From Bradyrhizobium sp. CB1015 (lineage in GTDB: Bacteria > Pseudomonadota > Alphaproteobacteria > Rhizobiales > Xanthobacteraceae), in the NCBI RefSeq assembly GCF_025200925.1, contig NZ_CP104174.1, forward strand, positions 2,480,001 to 2,544,000: a stretch of DNA of 64,000 nt. The letters are read 5' to 3'. The notes below the pieces were generated by a model. That model had not been told where the DNA came from. It was given only the letters and a program-made list of their open reading frames with translations, and made no database searches. Below are positions 10,011 to 18,937 of the stretch, piece by piece. Both the position numbers and the translations under genes were made by a program. Each line of letters opens with the position of its first letter. Position 1 is the stretch's first letter.

Positions 10011-10366
10011 GCATCGAGGTCAGCCCGGTCCGTCGGGTTCTTCAGCCCTGCGTAGGGCATCTTGTTTCCGGGAACTACCTTCTGGGGCGATTCCAAATAC
10101 GCATCGAGGATCTTCGTATCCCAGACAATATCGGACTTCTTCATCGCGTCACTGTAGGGGAACCCGGGAGCCGTACCCGCCTTTCTGCCGACGATTCCTC
10201 CCAGGCCAGGCCCCACACGATTGGCCTGATCCGTAGCGTGGCACGTTGCGCAAGCTTGGAAGATGGTCTTTCCGTGCGCGGCGTCCTGCGCGTGGCCTGG
10301 ATTGGCAGCGGCTCCCGCAAACAAGAGCGCCGCGAGAATCGCACGAAGTGTTCCTGCGCTGTTCAT
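9989..10366 (-). CDS. Class I c-type cytochrome
   Basis: A 125-residue periplasmic electron carrier. A signal peptide ending near GHAQ precedes the haem site CATCH, and the likely axial methionine lies in VPGNKMPYAGL, as in cytochromes c2/c550. The ATG at 10366 is preceded by AAGGA at 8 bases; the ATG at 10375 overlaps that ribosome site and is unlikely. The 3' end faces the truncated iron-sulfur gene, whose run-on frame overlaps it by 22 bases. The redox partner cannot be told from the neighbours. Confidence 0.88.
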   Translation of the reverse strand: MNSAGTLRAILAALLFAGAAANPGHAQDAAHGKTIFQACATCHATDQANRVGPGLGGIVGRKAGTAPGFPYSDAMKKSDIVWDTKILDAYLESPQKVVPGNKMPYAGLKNPTDRADLDAYLATLK

Positions 10367-10724
10367 TACGAACATCCTTTTTTTATCGGGATCAGAGGTG
10401 GCGCGGCTGCGCGAAATCGTTGAGATCGTCTCCGAGTCGGGGCGGGTGGCGCCGAGCAGACCAGATCCGCGCGGCTACAGCCGGGCCCTACATTGGTACT
10501 TTCATCGCGCATCCTTCGCTGGCCGCGCGCATCACGGCGAATCGCGCGATAGTTTCAGTCCTTAACGGGACGGCCGCGTGCGCTCGACCGCCCGCCACAC
10601 CGAAAGATCGGATACAGGGGACAAAATGAGAAATTCCTTTTGGACATGCATTCGATAGGCGTGAGATATCGTCCAAGAGGCCTGTAGGCGTGGCGTAGGA
10701 CGACACAAAAAGGGCAATTCGCGA

Positions 10725-10955
10725 TCACTCTTTCCCGTTGGGTTGCTTCGAAACGTCATGCGCGAGCACTCCTTCCAGCTCGAGCCTGGATCCGGCTCCA
10801 GCGCGTCGCGGGGAAAAAGGTAGGGAAGCACCAAATCGGCCCGGATTGACTTCGGCGTGACGATCGCGACCGAAACGACGAGATCGCGACAAGTGCGCGG
10901 CTTGAACCGCGGTAATATTCACCTGCGCGCGGCTTTTGATCTGGAACGTGCCCAT
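10725..10955 (-). pseudogene. Small gene apparently broken by two compensating frameshifts
   Basis: One frame gives a plausible N-terminus (GTFQIKSRAQVNITAVQAAH) and a plausible C-terminus (RLELEGVLAHDVSKQ). Between them the natural-looking protein text lies in another frame (VAIVTPKSIRADLVLPYLF followed by PRDALEPDPGS). Joining the three pieces would give a smooth protein of about 78 residues. The family is unknown to me. It may be a decayed gene, or one whose middle was shifted and shifted back. Confidence 0.3.
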
Positions 10956-11458
10956 CCTGCCCGCCTTACGATTCGTCGCATACGAGTTGCTAGGGGGGCG
11001 AGCAGTCCGCGGTCACATCACGACCTGCGGGTCCGACACCCGTGCGTACGATCGGTCCGTGACGAAGCCAGCTGTTGCGATGGCGGCTCGGGGCTTCCTG
11101 ACGCGCGTCGGCGTGCGTTCACGCGAATTCATAAAGTTCCCAAGTCGTTGAGACGCTCAGCGGGCTCATTCATGTTACAGCTGAATATATCTAATTCGGC
11201 TGTCACCACTACTGGGTCAGCCGCAACTGGCTATTTGTCCTGCGTGTTTAGTCGGAGGCAACGAAGACCGAACCAATCAAAATCCCAGATCAAGTTAAGG
11301 CACGGAAGGACCCTTCGCTCGGTTGCGAGATTGGCTGCTTGCGAGATGCGTCCTCTCGCCGCCCGCGCTGAGCTCATGAACCTGAGTAACATAGAGGCGT
11401 TTTGGACGTGGCAGGTGAGCCATTCTGGCGTATATCGCGACAAGACCTCGACAAGTTG
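10956..11458. other. Intergenic region before the AraC regulator
   Basis: About 500 bases with no recognisable gene or structured element. The plus-strand open frame across it is Arg-rich and has no protein character. Confidence 0.45.
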
Positions 11459-12412
11459 ATGACCACATTGGACGTCACCTTCGTCAGACTATCGCAATGC
11501 GTGCTTGCGACGGGGGCTCACCTGGCCGTCGCCTGCGCGGATGCCACCACCATCCACTACTGTCTTCGAGGCGTCGGGTTCATTCTCCTGGAGGGTGAAA
11601 CGCCCATCCGCCTGACGCCGCATACACTGGTGATAGTCCCGCCTGGACGAGCAATGACAATTGTCGCCACGGAGCGCCCGACCGCACTACGGAAGGTCGG
11701 CAAGGGCGGCGACTGCCTCTTCGTGCCCGGCTCGACGTACCGGCACACCATCGGCGATGGCGAGCCGACACTGGTGCTTGCGTGCGGCATGTTTCGAGCC
11801 ACCTACGGCCCAGCACTGGACTTGTTCGCATCCCTTGCAACGCCCATTGTCGAGACGTTCGACGTACATGACCAACTCGACCAAGTGATAGCCTGCGCAA
11901 TAGCCGAGCTCGCGGCCCAGGACGTCGGTGTGGGGCCAATGTCGGCGGCGCTGCTGAAGCTCGTGTTGCTCGCGCTGCTTCGACGTTGCCTAGTCTCGAC
12001 GAAAGCGTGGGTCGAGCGCTTCGCGATCTTAAGCGACCCGCCGATCGCACGAGCTTTCGCCGAGATGGCCTCGCGCCCCTCCTTTCCGCACACCGTACAA
12101 AGTCTATCCCAAGCCGTCGGTCTCAGCCGCTCAGCTTTCATGGCGCGCTTCTCAACTGCCTTCGGTGAGGCGCCCATGTCTCTCCTGCGCCGCCTTAGGA
12201 TGCGCCTCGCTGCTGACCTGCTCTCAGCCAACGCGCTATCGATCGACCAGGTCGCCCTAAACGTCGGCTACCAGAGCCGGAGCAGCTTTACGCGCAGTTT
12301 TCGTCGGTACTACGGCAGCGACCCTTCAGAATACCGCTCCAAAGCGCAGAGCGCACGGTCCTCAAGGGCTGCTCCAACTGAGGATGCGATCGAGCAATCC
12401 GATGCCGCGTGA
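11459..12412 (+). CDS. AraC-family regulator with cupin_6 sensor domain
   Basis: About 317 residues. The N-terminal half is a cupin-like effector domain of the type common in AraC regulators of alpha-proteobacterial aldehyde and oxidoreductase genes. The C-terminal AraC double helix-turn-helix is clear, with SLSQAVGLSRSAFMARFSTA as the first motif and DQVALNVGYQSRSSFTRSF as the second, which ends in the usual Y-x-S-x-P-x-E-Y-R. The ATG at 11459 fits the family start; a TTG at 11402 with GAGG upstream is the alternative. It converges with the LysR gene downstream. Confidence 0.85.
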   Translation: MTTLDVTFVRLSQCVLATGAHLAVACADATTIHYCLRGVGFILLEGETPIRLTPHTLVIVPPGRAMTIVATERPTALRKVGKGGDCLFVPGSTYRHTIGDGEPTLVLACGMFRATYGPALDLFASLATPIVETFDVHDQLDQVIACAIAELAAQDVGVGPMSAALLKLVLLALLRRCLVSTKAWVERFAILSDPPIARAFAEMASRPSFPHTVQSLSQAVGLSRSAFMARFSTAFGEAPMSLLRRLRMRLAADLLSANALSIDQVALNVGYQSRSSFTRSFRRYYGSDPSEYRSKAQSARSSRAAPTEDAIEQSDAA

Positions 12413-12658
12413 GAATTTCGTCCGCAAGAGCGTTGGCGTCGCCGCCGGCGAGCTCATTGCGGCCTTGTGATGACACCCGAGCTCGATCAACTCAGTGCCC
12501 TCTCGGGTCGGGGCGCGAGCTAAGCGTCGACATCTCAGGCGGCGCGCTGCTCGTGGAGCTGGCTCCGGCATCTCGTAGAACGAATTCTGCGGAATCCCGA
12601 CCTTCAACGAGTTGACGCCACGGCTGCATCGCGCATCCAGTCGAGGCTCGGTGCGGAT

Positions 12659-13684
12659 TCAGGCGAGCGTCTTAGCTCGTTTGCACCGCGTAAGGCCTCG
12701 GGCCCTGAGATCGATGCGCTGGAAGCCGCTCGCCCTCTGCGTGCTCGCCGGCGCGGGCGCGCTCGCCATCTCCGGGAGCCTTTCGTGCGGCATTTCCTTC
12801 TGGGGGGCTTCGATCGACCAGTCTCGAAACCGCGCGACTTTGATAAAAGCGTCCAGCGCCGGCGAGTAGCGGCGCCCCTGCACGGCCAGCAGCCGCACCT
12901 CCCGCGAAATCGGGTCGCCTTCGAGCGGAATAGTCTTGAGCGTCGGAAGGCATGGCATGTGCTCGGGCGCGAGTACCACGCCGAAGCCAGCGGCGGCCAG
13001 GTACTGGAGGTGCAAGTCGTGACCGCTGCAGTGGCCCAGATGCGGCGGTTCCTTGGGGAAATACGACCGTTGAATCTTTGGGGCGACGTCGCATCCGACG
13101 CGCTCCAGCAAGACGGTCTCGCGGAGGTCGTCAATTCCGATCGAGGGGCGATTTGCGAGCTGGTGTGTCGGCGCCAGAACCGCGACGTAGCGCTCTTCGA
13201 AGAGCAACCAGTCGTCGATGCGGGCGGGTATGTCCTGCACGTCCCCGACGATTGCGGCGCTGATCTCCCCCTCAAGCAGCAGGTCGATGAGCTTCTCCGC
13301 CGTGCCCTCGCGCAGCTCGACATTAAGTCCTGCGACGAACTTTGCAATCTCAGTGATCAGATCGACAATGAGCGAAGCCGAAATAGAGGGGGCGAGGCCG
13401 ATCTTGAGTGGCGCGATCTCCTTGCGTTGAAATTCTTTAGCTCTGCGACGTGCCGTTTCTACCGAGGCCAGTGTGCGCGCCAGCATCGGAAGAACCTCCT
13501 TCCCGAGGTCGGTGAGCTGCGTCAGCTGGCGCTCACGATAAATTAACGAGCCCCCAAGTGCCTGCTCCAGCTTCTGGATCCCCTTGGTCAAAGCGGGCTG
13601 TGTTACATTGCACTGCTCGGCCGCGCGGGTGAAGTTAAGCGTGGACGCGACCGCGAGGAAATAGCGAACTTGATGAAGCTCCAT
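12659..13684 (-). CDS. LysR-family transcriptional regulator
   Basis: A 341-residue LysR regulator. The N-terminal winged helix-turn-helix is textbook (MELHQVRYFLAVASTLNFTR, then AAEQCNVTQPALTKGIQKLE). The effector domain follows from about residue 90 (PLKIGLAPSISASLIVDLI). The protein is some 40 residues longer than usual; the extra C-terminal part is rich in Ala, Pro and Arg and may be run-on sequence. It is the only gene of this strand for several kilobases and its target is not evident; a LysR relic lies just beyond its 5' side. Confidence 0.88.
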   Translation of the reverse strand: MELHQVRYFLAVASTLNFTRAAEQCNVTQPALTKGIQKLEQALGGSLIYRERQLTQLTDLGKEVLPMLARTLASVETARRRAKEFQRKEIAPLKIGLAPSISASLIVDLITEIAKFVAGLNVELREGTAEKLIDLLLEGEISAAIVGDVQDIPARIDDWLLFEERYVAVLAPTHQLANRPSIGIDDLRETVLLERVGCDVAPKIQRSYFPKEPPHLGHCSGHDLHLQYLAAAGFGVVLAPEHMPCLPTLKTIPLEGDPISREVRLLAVQGRRYSPALDAFIKVARFRDWSIEAPQKEMPHERLPEMASAPAPASTQRASGFQRIDLRARGLTRCKRAKTLA

Positions 13685-13900
13685 GGGTCTCCGATAACTT
13701 GCTCCTGTCTATGCACTTGACGCCGTGACGGGGGGCGCCGAAATGACGGCATATGGATGCCACTTGCATGCACACGTTGGAACGGCTCAGTCTATTGGTT
13801 TGGACGCACGGACACGCTTTCTGGAGGCTCTGAGAGCGCAGCGAGGTGGGCGGAGCTCCCTGACGAGGAAATCGGCAAACCCCTCACGAAAAGCGCACTC

Positions 13901-14175
13901 CTATTCAGGCAGCACCCGCACGAGCTGCCCAGTCTCCAGCTCTGCCCGCACGCTTGATTTCGCCCGACGCGGCAATCCCTAGCCCGGCGACGGCGCTTGC
14001 TGTGGCTCCTTCGCTGGTGGTGATCGCGAGCTGACTCTCAACGCGCTCGGAGGTGATACGGCCGTCTTTTAAGGAGAAGGTCGGCGATGAGTGCGCCGGA
14101 CTGACGATCACCGAGTGGTGCGCGAGGTCCGAGAGCGTCTCGGGCGTGCCGTGCTCTCGTAGGTGGTCCGGGAGG
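13901..14175 (-). pseudogene. LysR-family regulator relic, C-terminal part with frameshift
   Basis: Translation of the minus strand gives DHLREHGTPETLSDLAHHSV, continuing into ERVESQLAITTSEGATASAV and AGLGIAASG, the second half of a LysR effector domain. The expected ending (VRAELETGQLVRVLPE, then TAG at 13903-13901) is present but in another frame, so a frameshift lies near 13960. No DNA-binding domain is seen beyond 14175. It is a dead remnant, separate from the intact LysR gene at 12659-13684. Confidence 0.65.
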
Positions 14176-14529
14176 GGCCACAGTACCCTCGGAAGCTGTA
14201 TGATTGACCCTTCTTCATTTTAGCAAGAATGAGGGATTTGCCCGCCATACTCACCACGGCGACCGCAGCTCAAGGGCGAAAATCCGCGTCACGAATCTGA
14301 TCCGAAAGTTCCGTCGAGCCGATCCTCATCGACGAGTGCGCCCTCTTCCCGCGGCAAGGGAGCCTCAGTCCTCCCAGCGACGGTCGGCCGGCAACTCCAA
14401 GACGAAATGTAGTTGTCTTTCAACCGGCCTCATCGAAAATATAGAACCTAGCATCGCCCGCTCATCGTGTACGGGCCGAAAATCGGTTTCGCGTGAAGGT
14501 GCGAGCCTGATTGCGAAGCAAATCCCCGC
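14176..14529. other. Intergenic, nothing recognised
   Basis: No coding frame or structured element that I can support. It probably contains eroded sequence upstream of the LysR relic. Confidence 0.4.
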
Positions 14530-14733
14530 ATGGATTGTGGCGTCCGCCGGTTCGAAGCGGACGAACTCTACGATTTGTTCGAGTGCATTAAACCTTCGGA
14601 TCGTCGTCCCACGCCCTTTTGGGTGCCCGAGCTCAACCGGCGCTCAATTGAGCCGCTCGTGACAATCGCCTTAACTTGGCGCAACGGAGATCAAAGAAAG
14701 ACCTGGATGCGTTATCGCCCGGCCGAAATGTAA
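14530..14733 (+). CDS. Possible small protein, 67 residues
   Basis: The frame has a balanced amino-acid composition with several Trp and acidic residues (RRFEADELYDLFECIKPSDR, then LNRRSIEPLVTIALTWRNGD), unlike the Arg/Ser-rich shadow frames around it. No strong ribosome site is visible. I do not recognise a family; it could be the tail of a lost gene. Confidence 0.3.
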   Translation: MDCGVRRFEADELYDLFECIKPSDRRPTPFWVPELNRRSIEPLVTIALTWRNGDQRKTWMRYRPAEM

Positions 14734-14768
14734 GTCCCTCGCAACACCTGCCATTCTGGAGCCTGATC

Positions 14769-15125
14769 ATGAGAAGAATCACTGTTCTCGTCGCCTCGGC
14801 TCTGATCATTGCATCTACTAATGCCGGGCCTGCCGGAGAGTCCAACTTAAACAAGGATGTTATCGCCGCTCGCGCGGCCTTGGCGACGGTGCACAGCAAA
14901 CCCGCCAATGCGGCCGACAAAGATGAGGCTTGCCGCGTCTACCTCGCCTCATTCTATCAGTCCGCGATGCTGCGGCAAGCCGCTGCTGGCGGCGTCGACG
15001 GCGCGAGGGTGTTAACTGCGCTCGATTCCGTGATCAATATTTTCAACGATCTGTTGGCGCCGAAATGCGGCGGTTGCCCCTCACTGTTCTCTGACAATGA
15101 CCAATGGGCGCGGGGCCGCAGATGA
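14769..15125 (+). CDS. Small exported protein of unknown function
   Basis: A 118-residue frame with a good signal peptide ([20 protein letters not shown]) and a mature part with four cysteines, two of them in a CGGC pair near the end. A conserved-looking helix segment ([20 protein letters not shown]) suggests a real periplasmic protein. The ribosome site is weak. The last residues may be run-on, since the gene ends 45 bases before the ClpX-like start. The function is unknown. Confidence 0.5.
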   Translation: MRRITVLVASALIIASTNAGPAGESNLNKDVIAARAALATVHSKPANAADKDEACRVYLASFYQSAMLRQAAAGGVDGARVLTALDSVINIFNDLLAPKCGGCPSLFSDNDQWARGRR

Positions 15126-15169
15126 TCGTATTCCCGTTTACAACCATCTGGATATGGTTTGAGACCGCC

Positions 15170-16405
15170 ATGGCAATTCACTCAATCTCCAACACTACAC
15201 TCCACAATTTGGTCGCAGGTCCCACGATCTTTATCTGCGACGAGTGCGTCGAGCTCTGCAGGGACGTCATCCGCGAGGAGAACAAGTCCTCGCTGGTCAA
15301 GTCGCGCGACGGCATTCCGACGCCGAAGGAAATCTGCAAGGTGCTGGACGATTACGTTATCGGCCAGAGCCATGCGAAGAAGGTCCTGTCGGTCGCGGTG
15401 CACAACCACTACAAGCGCCTCAACCACCAGACCAAGGACAACGACGTCGAGCTCGCGAAGTCGAACATCCTGCTGATCGGTCCGACCGGCTCGGGCAAGA
15501 CGCTGCTCGCACAGACGCTCGCCCGCATCCTGGACGTGCCGTTCACAATGGCCGATGCGACGACGCTGACCGAAGCCGGCTATGTCGGCGAGGACGTCGA
15601 GAACATCATCCTGAAGCTGCTGCAGGCCGCCGACTACAATGTCGAGCGCGCCCAGCGCGGCATCGTCTACATCGACGAAATCGACAAGATCAGCCGCAAG
15701 TCGGACAATCCCTCGATCACGCGCGACGTGTCGGGTGAGGGCGTCCAGCAGGCGCTGCTCAAGATCATGGAAGGCACGGTGGCTTCGGTCCCGCCGCAGG
15801 GCGGCCGCAAGCATCCGCAGCAGGAGTTCCTGCAGGTGGACACCAGCAACATCCTGTTCATCTGCGGCGGCGCGTTCGCCGGCCTCGAGAAGATCATCTC
15901 GGCGCGCGGTCGGTCCACCTCGATCGGTTTTGCCGCCCAGGTGCTCGCGCCGGAAGACCGCCGCACCGGTGAGATCTTCCGTCACGTCGAGCCAGAGGAC
16001 CTCCTGAAGTACGGCCTCATTCCCGAGTTCGTCGGCCGTCTGCCGGTCGTGGCGACGCTCGAGGACCTCGACGAGACCTCGCTGAAGAAGATCCTGACCG
16101 AGCCGAAGAACGCGCTGGTGAAGCAGTACCAGCGCTTGTTCGAGATGGAGAACATCGAGCTGACCTTCGCCGACGAGGCGCTTGGCGCGGTCGCCCGCAA
16201 GGCGATCGAGCGCAAGACCGGCGCGCGGGGCCTGCGCTCGATCCTCGAGGCGATCCTGCTCGAGACCATGTTCGACCTGCCGGGCCTGGAGGGTGTGGAA
16301 GAAATCGTGATTTCCCGCGAAGTCGTGGAAGGAACGGCGCGTCCGCTCTACATCTACGCCGATCGGTCGGGGCGCACGGTGGGAATCCGCGCTATAGCGT
16401 ACTAA
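15170..16405 (+). CDS. clpX: ClpX-like AAA+ unfoldase with half of the zinc finger missing
   Basis: A 411-residue ClpX paralogue. The AAA+ core is intact: Walker A GPTGSGKT, pore loop GYVG, Walker [13 protein letters not shown] loop GRKHPQQ, the IGF loop for ClpP docking (IGFAAQV) and sensor 2 (KTGARGLR). Canonical ClpX starts with a C4 zinc domain; here the first Cys-x-x-Cys pair is replaced by unrelated residues ([16 protein letters not shown]), and only the second pair, CDEC, remains. The C-terminal tail also differs ([12 protein letters not shown]). It should hydrolyse ATP and dock ClpP but not form the normal zinc-domain dimer that receives adaptors and substrates. Its strong GC-ending codon bias contrasts with the neighbours and suggests recent duplication from the housekeeping gene. 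Confidence 0.85.
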   Translation: MAIHSISNTTLHNLVAGPTIFICDECVELCRDVIREENKSSLVKSRDGIPTPKEICKVLDDYVIGQSHAKKVLSVAVHNHYKRLNHQTKDNDVELAKSNILLIGPTGSGKTLLAQTLARILDVPFTMADATTLTEAGYVGEDVENIILKLLQAADYNVERAQRGIVYIDEIDKISRKSDNPSITRDVSGEGVQQALLKIMEGTVASVPPQGGRKHPQQEFLQVDTSNILFICGGAFAGLEKIISARGRSTSIGFAAQVLAPEDRRTGEIFRHVEPEDLLKYGLIPEFVGRLPVVATLEDLDETSLKKILTEPKNALVKQYQRLFEMENIELTFADEALGAVARKAIERKTGARGLRSILEAILLETMFDLPGLEGVEEIVISREVVEGTARPLYIYADRSGRTVGIRAIAY

Positions 16406-16554
16406 CTCGACCGGGCCAAACGACCGACGCCTACAACATCGGATCCGTTACTTGTTCTTACCCCCTCGTTTGCTAACTGCGCCGGTGCCCAAATCGACGT
16501 CAACGAACCTAAATCGCTAAATTGTACGATAATGTGCCATGATAGGAGTGAAAC

Positions 16555-16743
16555 GTGGGTGAGATCATTCGATTTGCACCAAAGTCAGAGCGAGAGCGAG
16601 CTCGCCTTGTTCGAGAAGCTCGAGCAATCTATGACAGCGTCTTCCCGCCGTCTGAATTCGCCTGCGACCAGTCGGACAATGCATGCTCAAGCCACATGCG
16701 CGTGGGCGCAGACATCGATCGCGGCGATGGGGGCGTATCATGA
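16555..16743 (+). CDS. Small basic protein of unknown function
   Basis: A 62-residue protein with a GTG start and a good ribosome site (AGGAG). It begins GEIIRFAPKSERERARLVRE and has an amphipathic helix, then an acidic Cys-containing tail. It overlaps the next gene by 4 bases (ATGA), so the two are coupled. It has the look of a rhizobial small conserved protein; the function is unknown. Confidence 0.5.
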   Translation: MGEIIRFAPKSERERARLVREARAIYDSVFPPSEFACDQSDNACSSHMRVGADIDRGDGGVS

Positions 16744-16949
16744 TCGCGATCATCGCCGTACTCTGCAGCCTTTCTTCTCCAGCAAATTGCCACGAGCAGA
16801 CCGTCACCAACTCGAACTTCGCTGACATCTCGATGCAGTCCTGCCTGATGGGGGCACCGCAGCTTGCCGACTGGATGAATCAGCATCCGACCGAGCGCCT
16901 CGCGGCATGGCGCTGCGTGCTCGGCAAAAAGGATGGCAGGGGCGCTTAG
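16740..16949 (+). CDS. Small secreted protein coupled to the preceding gene
   Basis: A 69-residue protein with a short signal peptide (MIAIIAVLCSLSSPANCHEQ) and a mature part of about 50 residues with two cysteines (MQSCLMGAPQLADWM and AAWRCVLG) that could form a disulfide. It starts inside the stop of the preceding gene. It is probably periplasmic or secreted; the role is unknown. Confidence 0.5.
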   Translation: MIAIIAVLCSLSSPANCHEQTVTNSNFADISMQSCLMGAPQLADWMNQHPTERLAAWRCVLGKKDGRGA

Positions 16950-17154
16950 GGTCCCCGGGCCGATTTTGCTCCTCAAATAGGTTCCGCGACTCCGCGCTCG
17001 ATCAGCGAGGAGTCAATTTGCTTGGGTCCAGGCGGGCATGAGGAAATCCGCCAGGACTGGGATGAGATAAGCGCGGCCGAGCTCGACCAAGGCGGTCATG
17101 ATCAGTTTTCTGATCGGAGTGAAGTATTCGCCGTAGGCGGCAGCTAACCGGTCA

Positions 17155-17315
17155 CGTCAGCGACAGACGTCGATCACCACCTGTGCGCCGGCCGTGGCTC
17201 TTTGGCCATCTCCAGTGACGATATTGATGCACACGACGCCGCGACGATGTCATGCCCCCTGGAGTAGAACGATCTTCGAGCTAATGATGCCTGTGCCGCC
17301 GATCACTATCTCCAC
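17155..17315 (-). pseudogene. N-terminal relic of an NAD(P)-binding SDR/NmrA-type protein
   Basis: A GTG at 17315 behind AAGGAAAG starts VEIVIGGTGIISSKIVLL, the Rossmann GGTGxxG fingerprint of atypical SDR proteins. An in-frame TGA follows within seven codons, then family-like text resumes (VVCINIVTGDG, then AGAQVVIDVC). The remainder of the gene is missing. It is a relic. Confidence 0.55.
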
Positions 17316-17543
17316 AGGTTACTTTCCTTCGACGGTCGCGGGACGTTCACATTGTTTCGATACTCCACCGAGGAGCTGCAGGCTCTTCCTGGCACGTCCA
17401 GTAGAAAGTAAAGAAAACAAACTTCGTAAACGCGCCCATGGAAGCTCCCACCGTCGCGGTTGAGGCGTCGCGGGTAAATTCGATGGCATGGACCGCTTCC
17501 GCCTACGACGAAAGACCCTCGCTCCTCTTAAGTCCTAAGGGGG
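17316..17543. other. Spacer between two gene relics
   Basis: Nothing recognisable. With 16950-17154 it forms about 0.8 kb of eroded DNA holding only the SDR and cupin scraps. Confidence 0.4.
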
Positions 17544-17636
17544 TTATTTGATGAGCGCGGTAAGCGCCTTGTCATTGGTGTCGAGGCAGTAGACAGCGAG
17601 CAGCCTCGCGCCTGAACTCACATCAACGTGGGGCGG
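17544..17636 (-). pseudogene. Relic of a cupin gene, 3' end only
   Basis: The minus strand reads PPHVDVSSGARLLAVYCLDT then NDKALTALIK and a stop. This matches the end of the intact cupin at 291-707 (ALFVLDTNDSPLT) and of related cupins. The barrel between the PPH metal motif and the C-terminus is deleted. It shows that a second cupin gene once stood here. Confidence 0.55.
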
Positions 17637-17738
17637 CCATCGATAAGGCTGCGCTACGCGGCGGTCGAGATAATGGTTCGGATCTTCGCGAGTTTTCTAC
17701 CTCTGGGTATCGACCGGCCTTTTTTTCGGAGCCGGCAC

Positions 17739-18209
17739 TTATGCCTCGATGGGCTTCACACCGTACTTTTGATAGTAGGTACTCCTGATTTCGTCCTGAC
17801 TTCGAGGAGGGCGGGCGAAGACATGGGCTGGAGATAGCAACGGGCTGATTGAAGTGGTTTCGATCTTGACTACGTGATCGACAGGATACTCTAGGCCATT
17901 CGTCGCCCGAACCCAGTTGGCGATCATCAAGGACTCGCCATCTTCTGGCGGCAGTATCAACGCACGGCCCTTGAATCGGTAGCCGCGCCTCTGGAAGAGG
18001 TCGACTACGTTAATTTCGACAGCGGGATTGCGCTTCAAGTTCAATATCGTCCGAGGCGAGGCGATGTCGGCGAAGTATAGAACGCCGTTTCTCACCGCCA
18101 AAGACGCCTTCGGGGAAAGATTTGGCGTTCCATCCTCGTTGACTGTCGCCACAAACGACAATATCGCTTGTTTGATGATTGCCTCCATGTCGGCAGTGAT
18201 TTCAATCAT
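17739..18209 (-). CDS. Pyridoxamine 5'-phosphate oxidase-like flavoprotein
   Basis: A 156-residue split-barrel protein of the PNPOx-like family, which binds FMN or a related cofactor and often reduces or sequesters small redox compounds. The typical start is visible (MEAIIKQAILSFVATVNEDG, then TPNLSPKASLAV), as is the second strand block (LYFADIASPRTILNLKRNPA). I place the start at the ATG at 18209, nine bases after AAGGAG. It lies 32 bases downstream of the glutathione transferase gene on the same strand and is probably co-transcribed with it. Confidence 0.85.
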   Translation of the reverse strand: MIEITADMEAIIKQAILSFVATVNEDGTPNLSPKASLAVRNGVLYFADIASPRTILNLKRNPAVEINVVDLFQRRGYRFKGRALILPPEDGESLMIANWVRATNGLEYPVDHVVKIETTSISPLLSPAHVFARPPRSQDEIRSTYYQKYGVKPIEA

Positions 18210-18241
18210 AGATACCATCTCCTTGCTCTTCGCGAGCGCTT

Positions 18242-18937
18242 CTAGCCAGCTGTCACTTGTAACCCGCGTTGCACTGCCGGCCGCGTGAGGCCACGGGTGA
18301 GCCACGCCTGCACGTGAAGAAAGCGATTGAAGCCGACGAGATCGCGTGCTTCGTAGAAGCCGATCAAATTGCGCACCCAGCCGAGCAGCGAAATGTCGGC
18401 GATGCTGTAGTCGGTCCCCATCACCCAGTCCCGGCCCGCGAGCCGTTGGTCCAGGACACCGAGCAGCCGCGCTGATTCTGTCGCGTAGCGGTCGCGCGGG
18501 CGCTTGTCTTCATAGGCCTTACCGGCGAATTTGTTGAAGAACCCGACCTGGCCGAACATCGGCCCCACTCCGCCCATCTGCCACATCACCCACTGGATCG
18601 TTTCATAGCGGGTGTTTGGATCGGCCGAGATGAATTGTCCGGTCTTGTCGGCAAGGTAGAGGAGAATCGCGCCCGATTCGAACAGCGCGAGCGGTGTTCC
18701 GCTAGGCCCATCAGGGTCGTAGATTGCGGGAATCTTTCCGTTGGGGTTGAGCGCGAGAAACGCCGGGTCGTGGGTTTCGTTCGCCATGATGTCGATCCGG
18801 TGCGGCTCGTAAGGAAGGCTCGTTTCCTCAAGCATGATGCCGACTTTCACTCCGTTGGGCGTGGAAGTGGAAAAGAGTTGCAGCCGATCGGGATACTGCG
18901 CCGGCCAGCGCGCAAAAATTGGATGATCGACGGTCAC
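18242..18937 (-). CDS. Glutathione S-transferase family protein (YghU/YfcG type)
   Basis: A 231-residue protein with an N-terminal thioredoxin-like domain (LQLFSTSTPNGVKVGIMLEE) and an all-helical C-terminal domain (DWVMGTDYSIADISLLGWVR). The N-terminal T-P-N-G motif is that of the Nu-class, disulfide-bond reductase GSTs such as YghU and YfcG, which use glutathione to reduce peroxides or disulfides. The start is the GTG at 18937, six bases after a perfect AGGAGG; the frame is open upstream to 19027 but without a ribosome site. It is followed closely by the PNPOx-like gene. Confidence 0.9.
   Translation of the reverse strand: MTVDHPIFARWPAQYPDRLQLFSTSTPNGVKVGIMLEETSLPYEPHRIDIMANETHDPAFLALNPNGKIPAIYDPDGPSGTPLALFESGAILLYLADKTGQFISADPNTRYETIQWVMWQMGGVGPMFGQVGFFNKFAGKAYEDKRPRDRYATESARLLGVLDQRLAGRDWVMGTDYSIADISLLGWVRNLIGFYEARDLVGFNRFLHVQAWLTRGLTRPAVQRGLQVTAG

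Noticed and set aside
10396..10470. Text VARLREIVEIVSESGRVA resembling the end of an MDR enzyme
   Set aside because: Too short and too degenerate compared with the two intact MDR genes to call a third copy.
10857..11459. Plus-strand frame of 200 codons before the AraC gene
   Set aside because: Arg/Ser-rich composition, no ribosome site and no motif; left as intergenic.
15182..15985. Minus-strand frame of 267 codons over the ClpX-like gene
   Set aside because: Typical antisense open frame of a GC-rich, strongly codon-biased gene.
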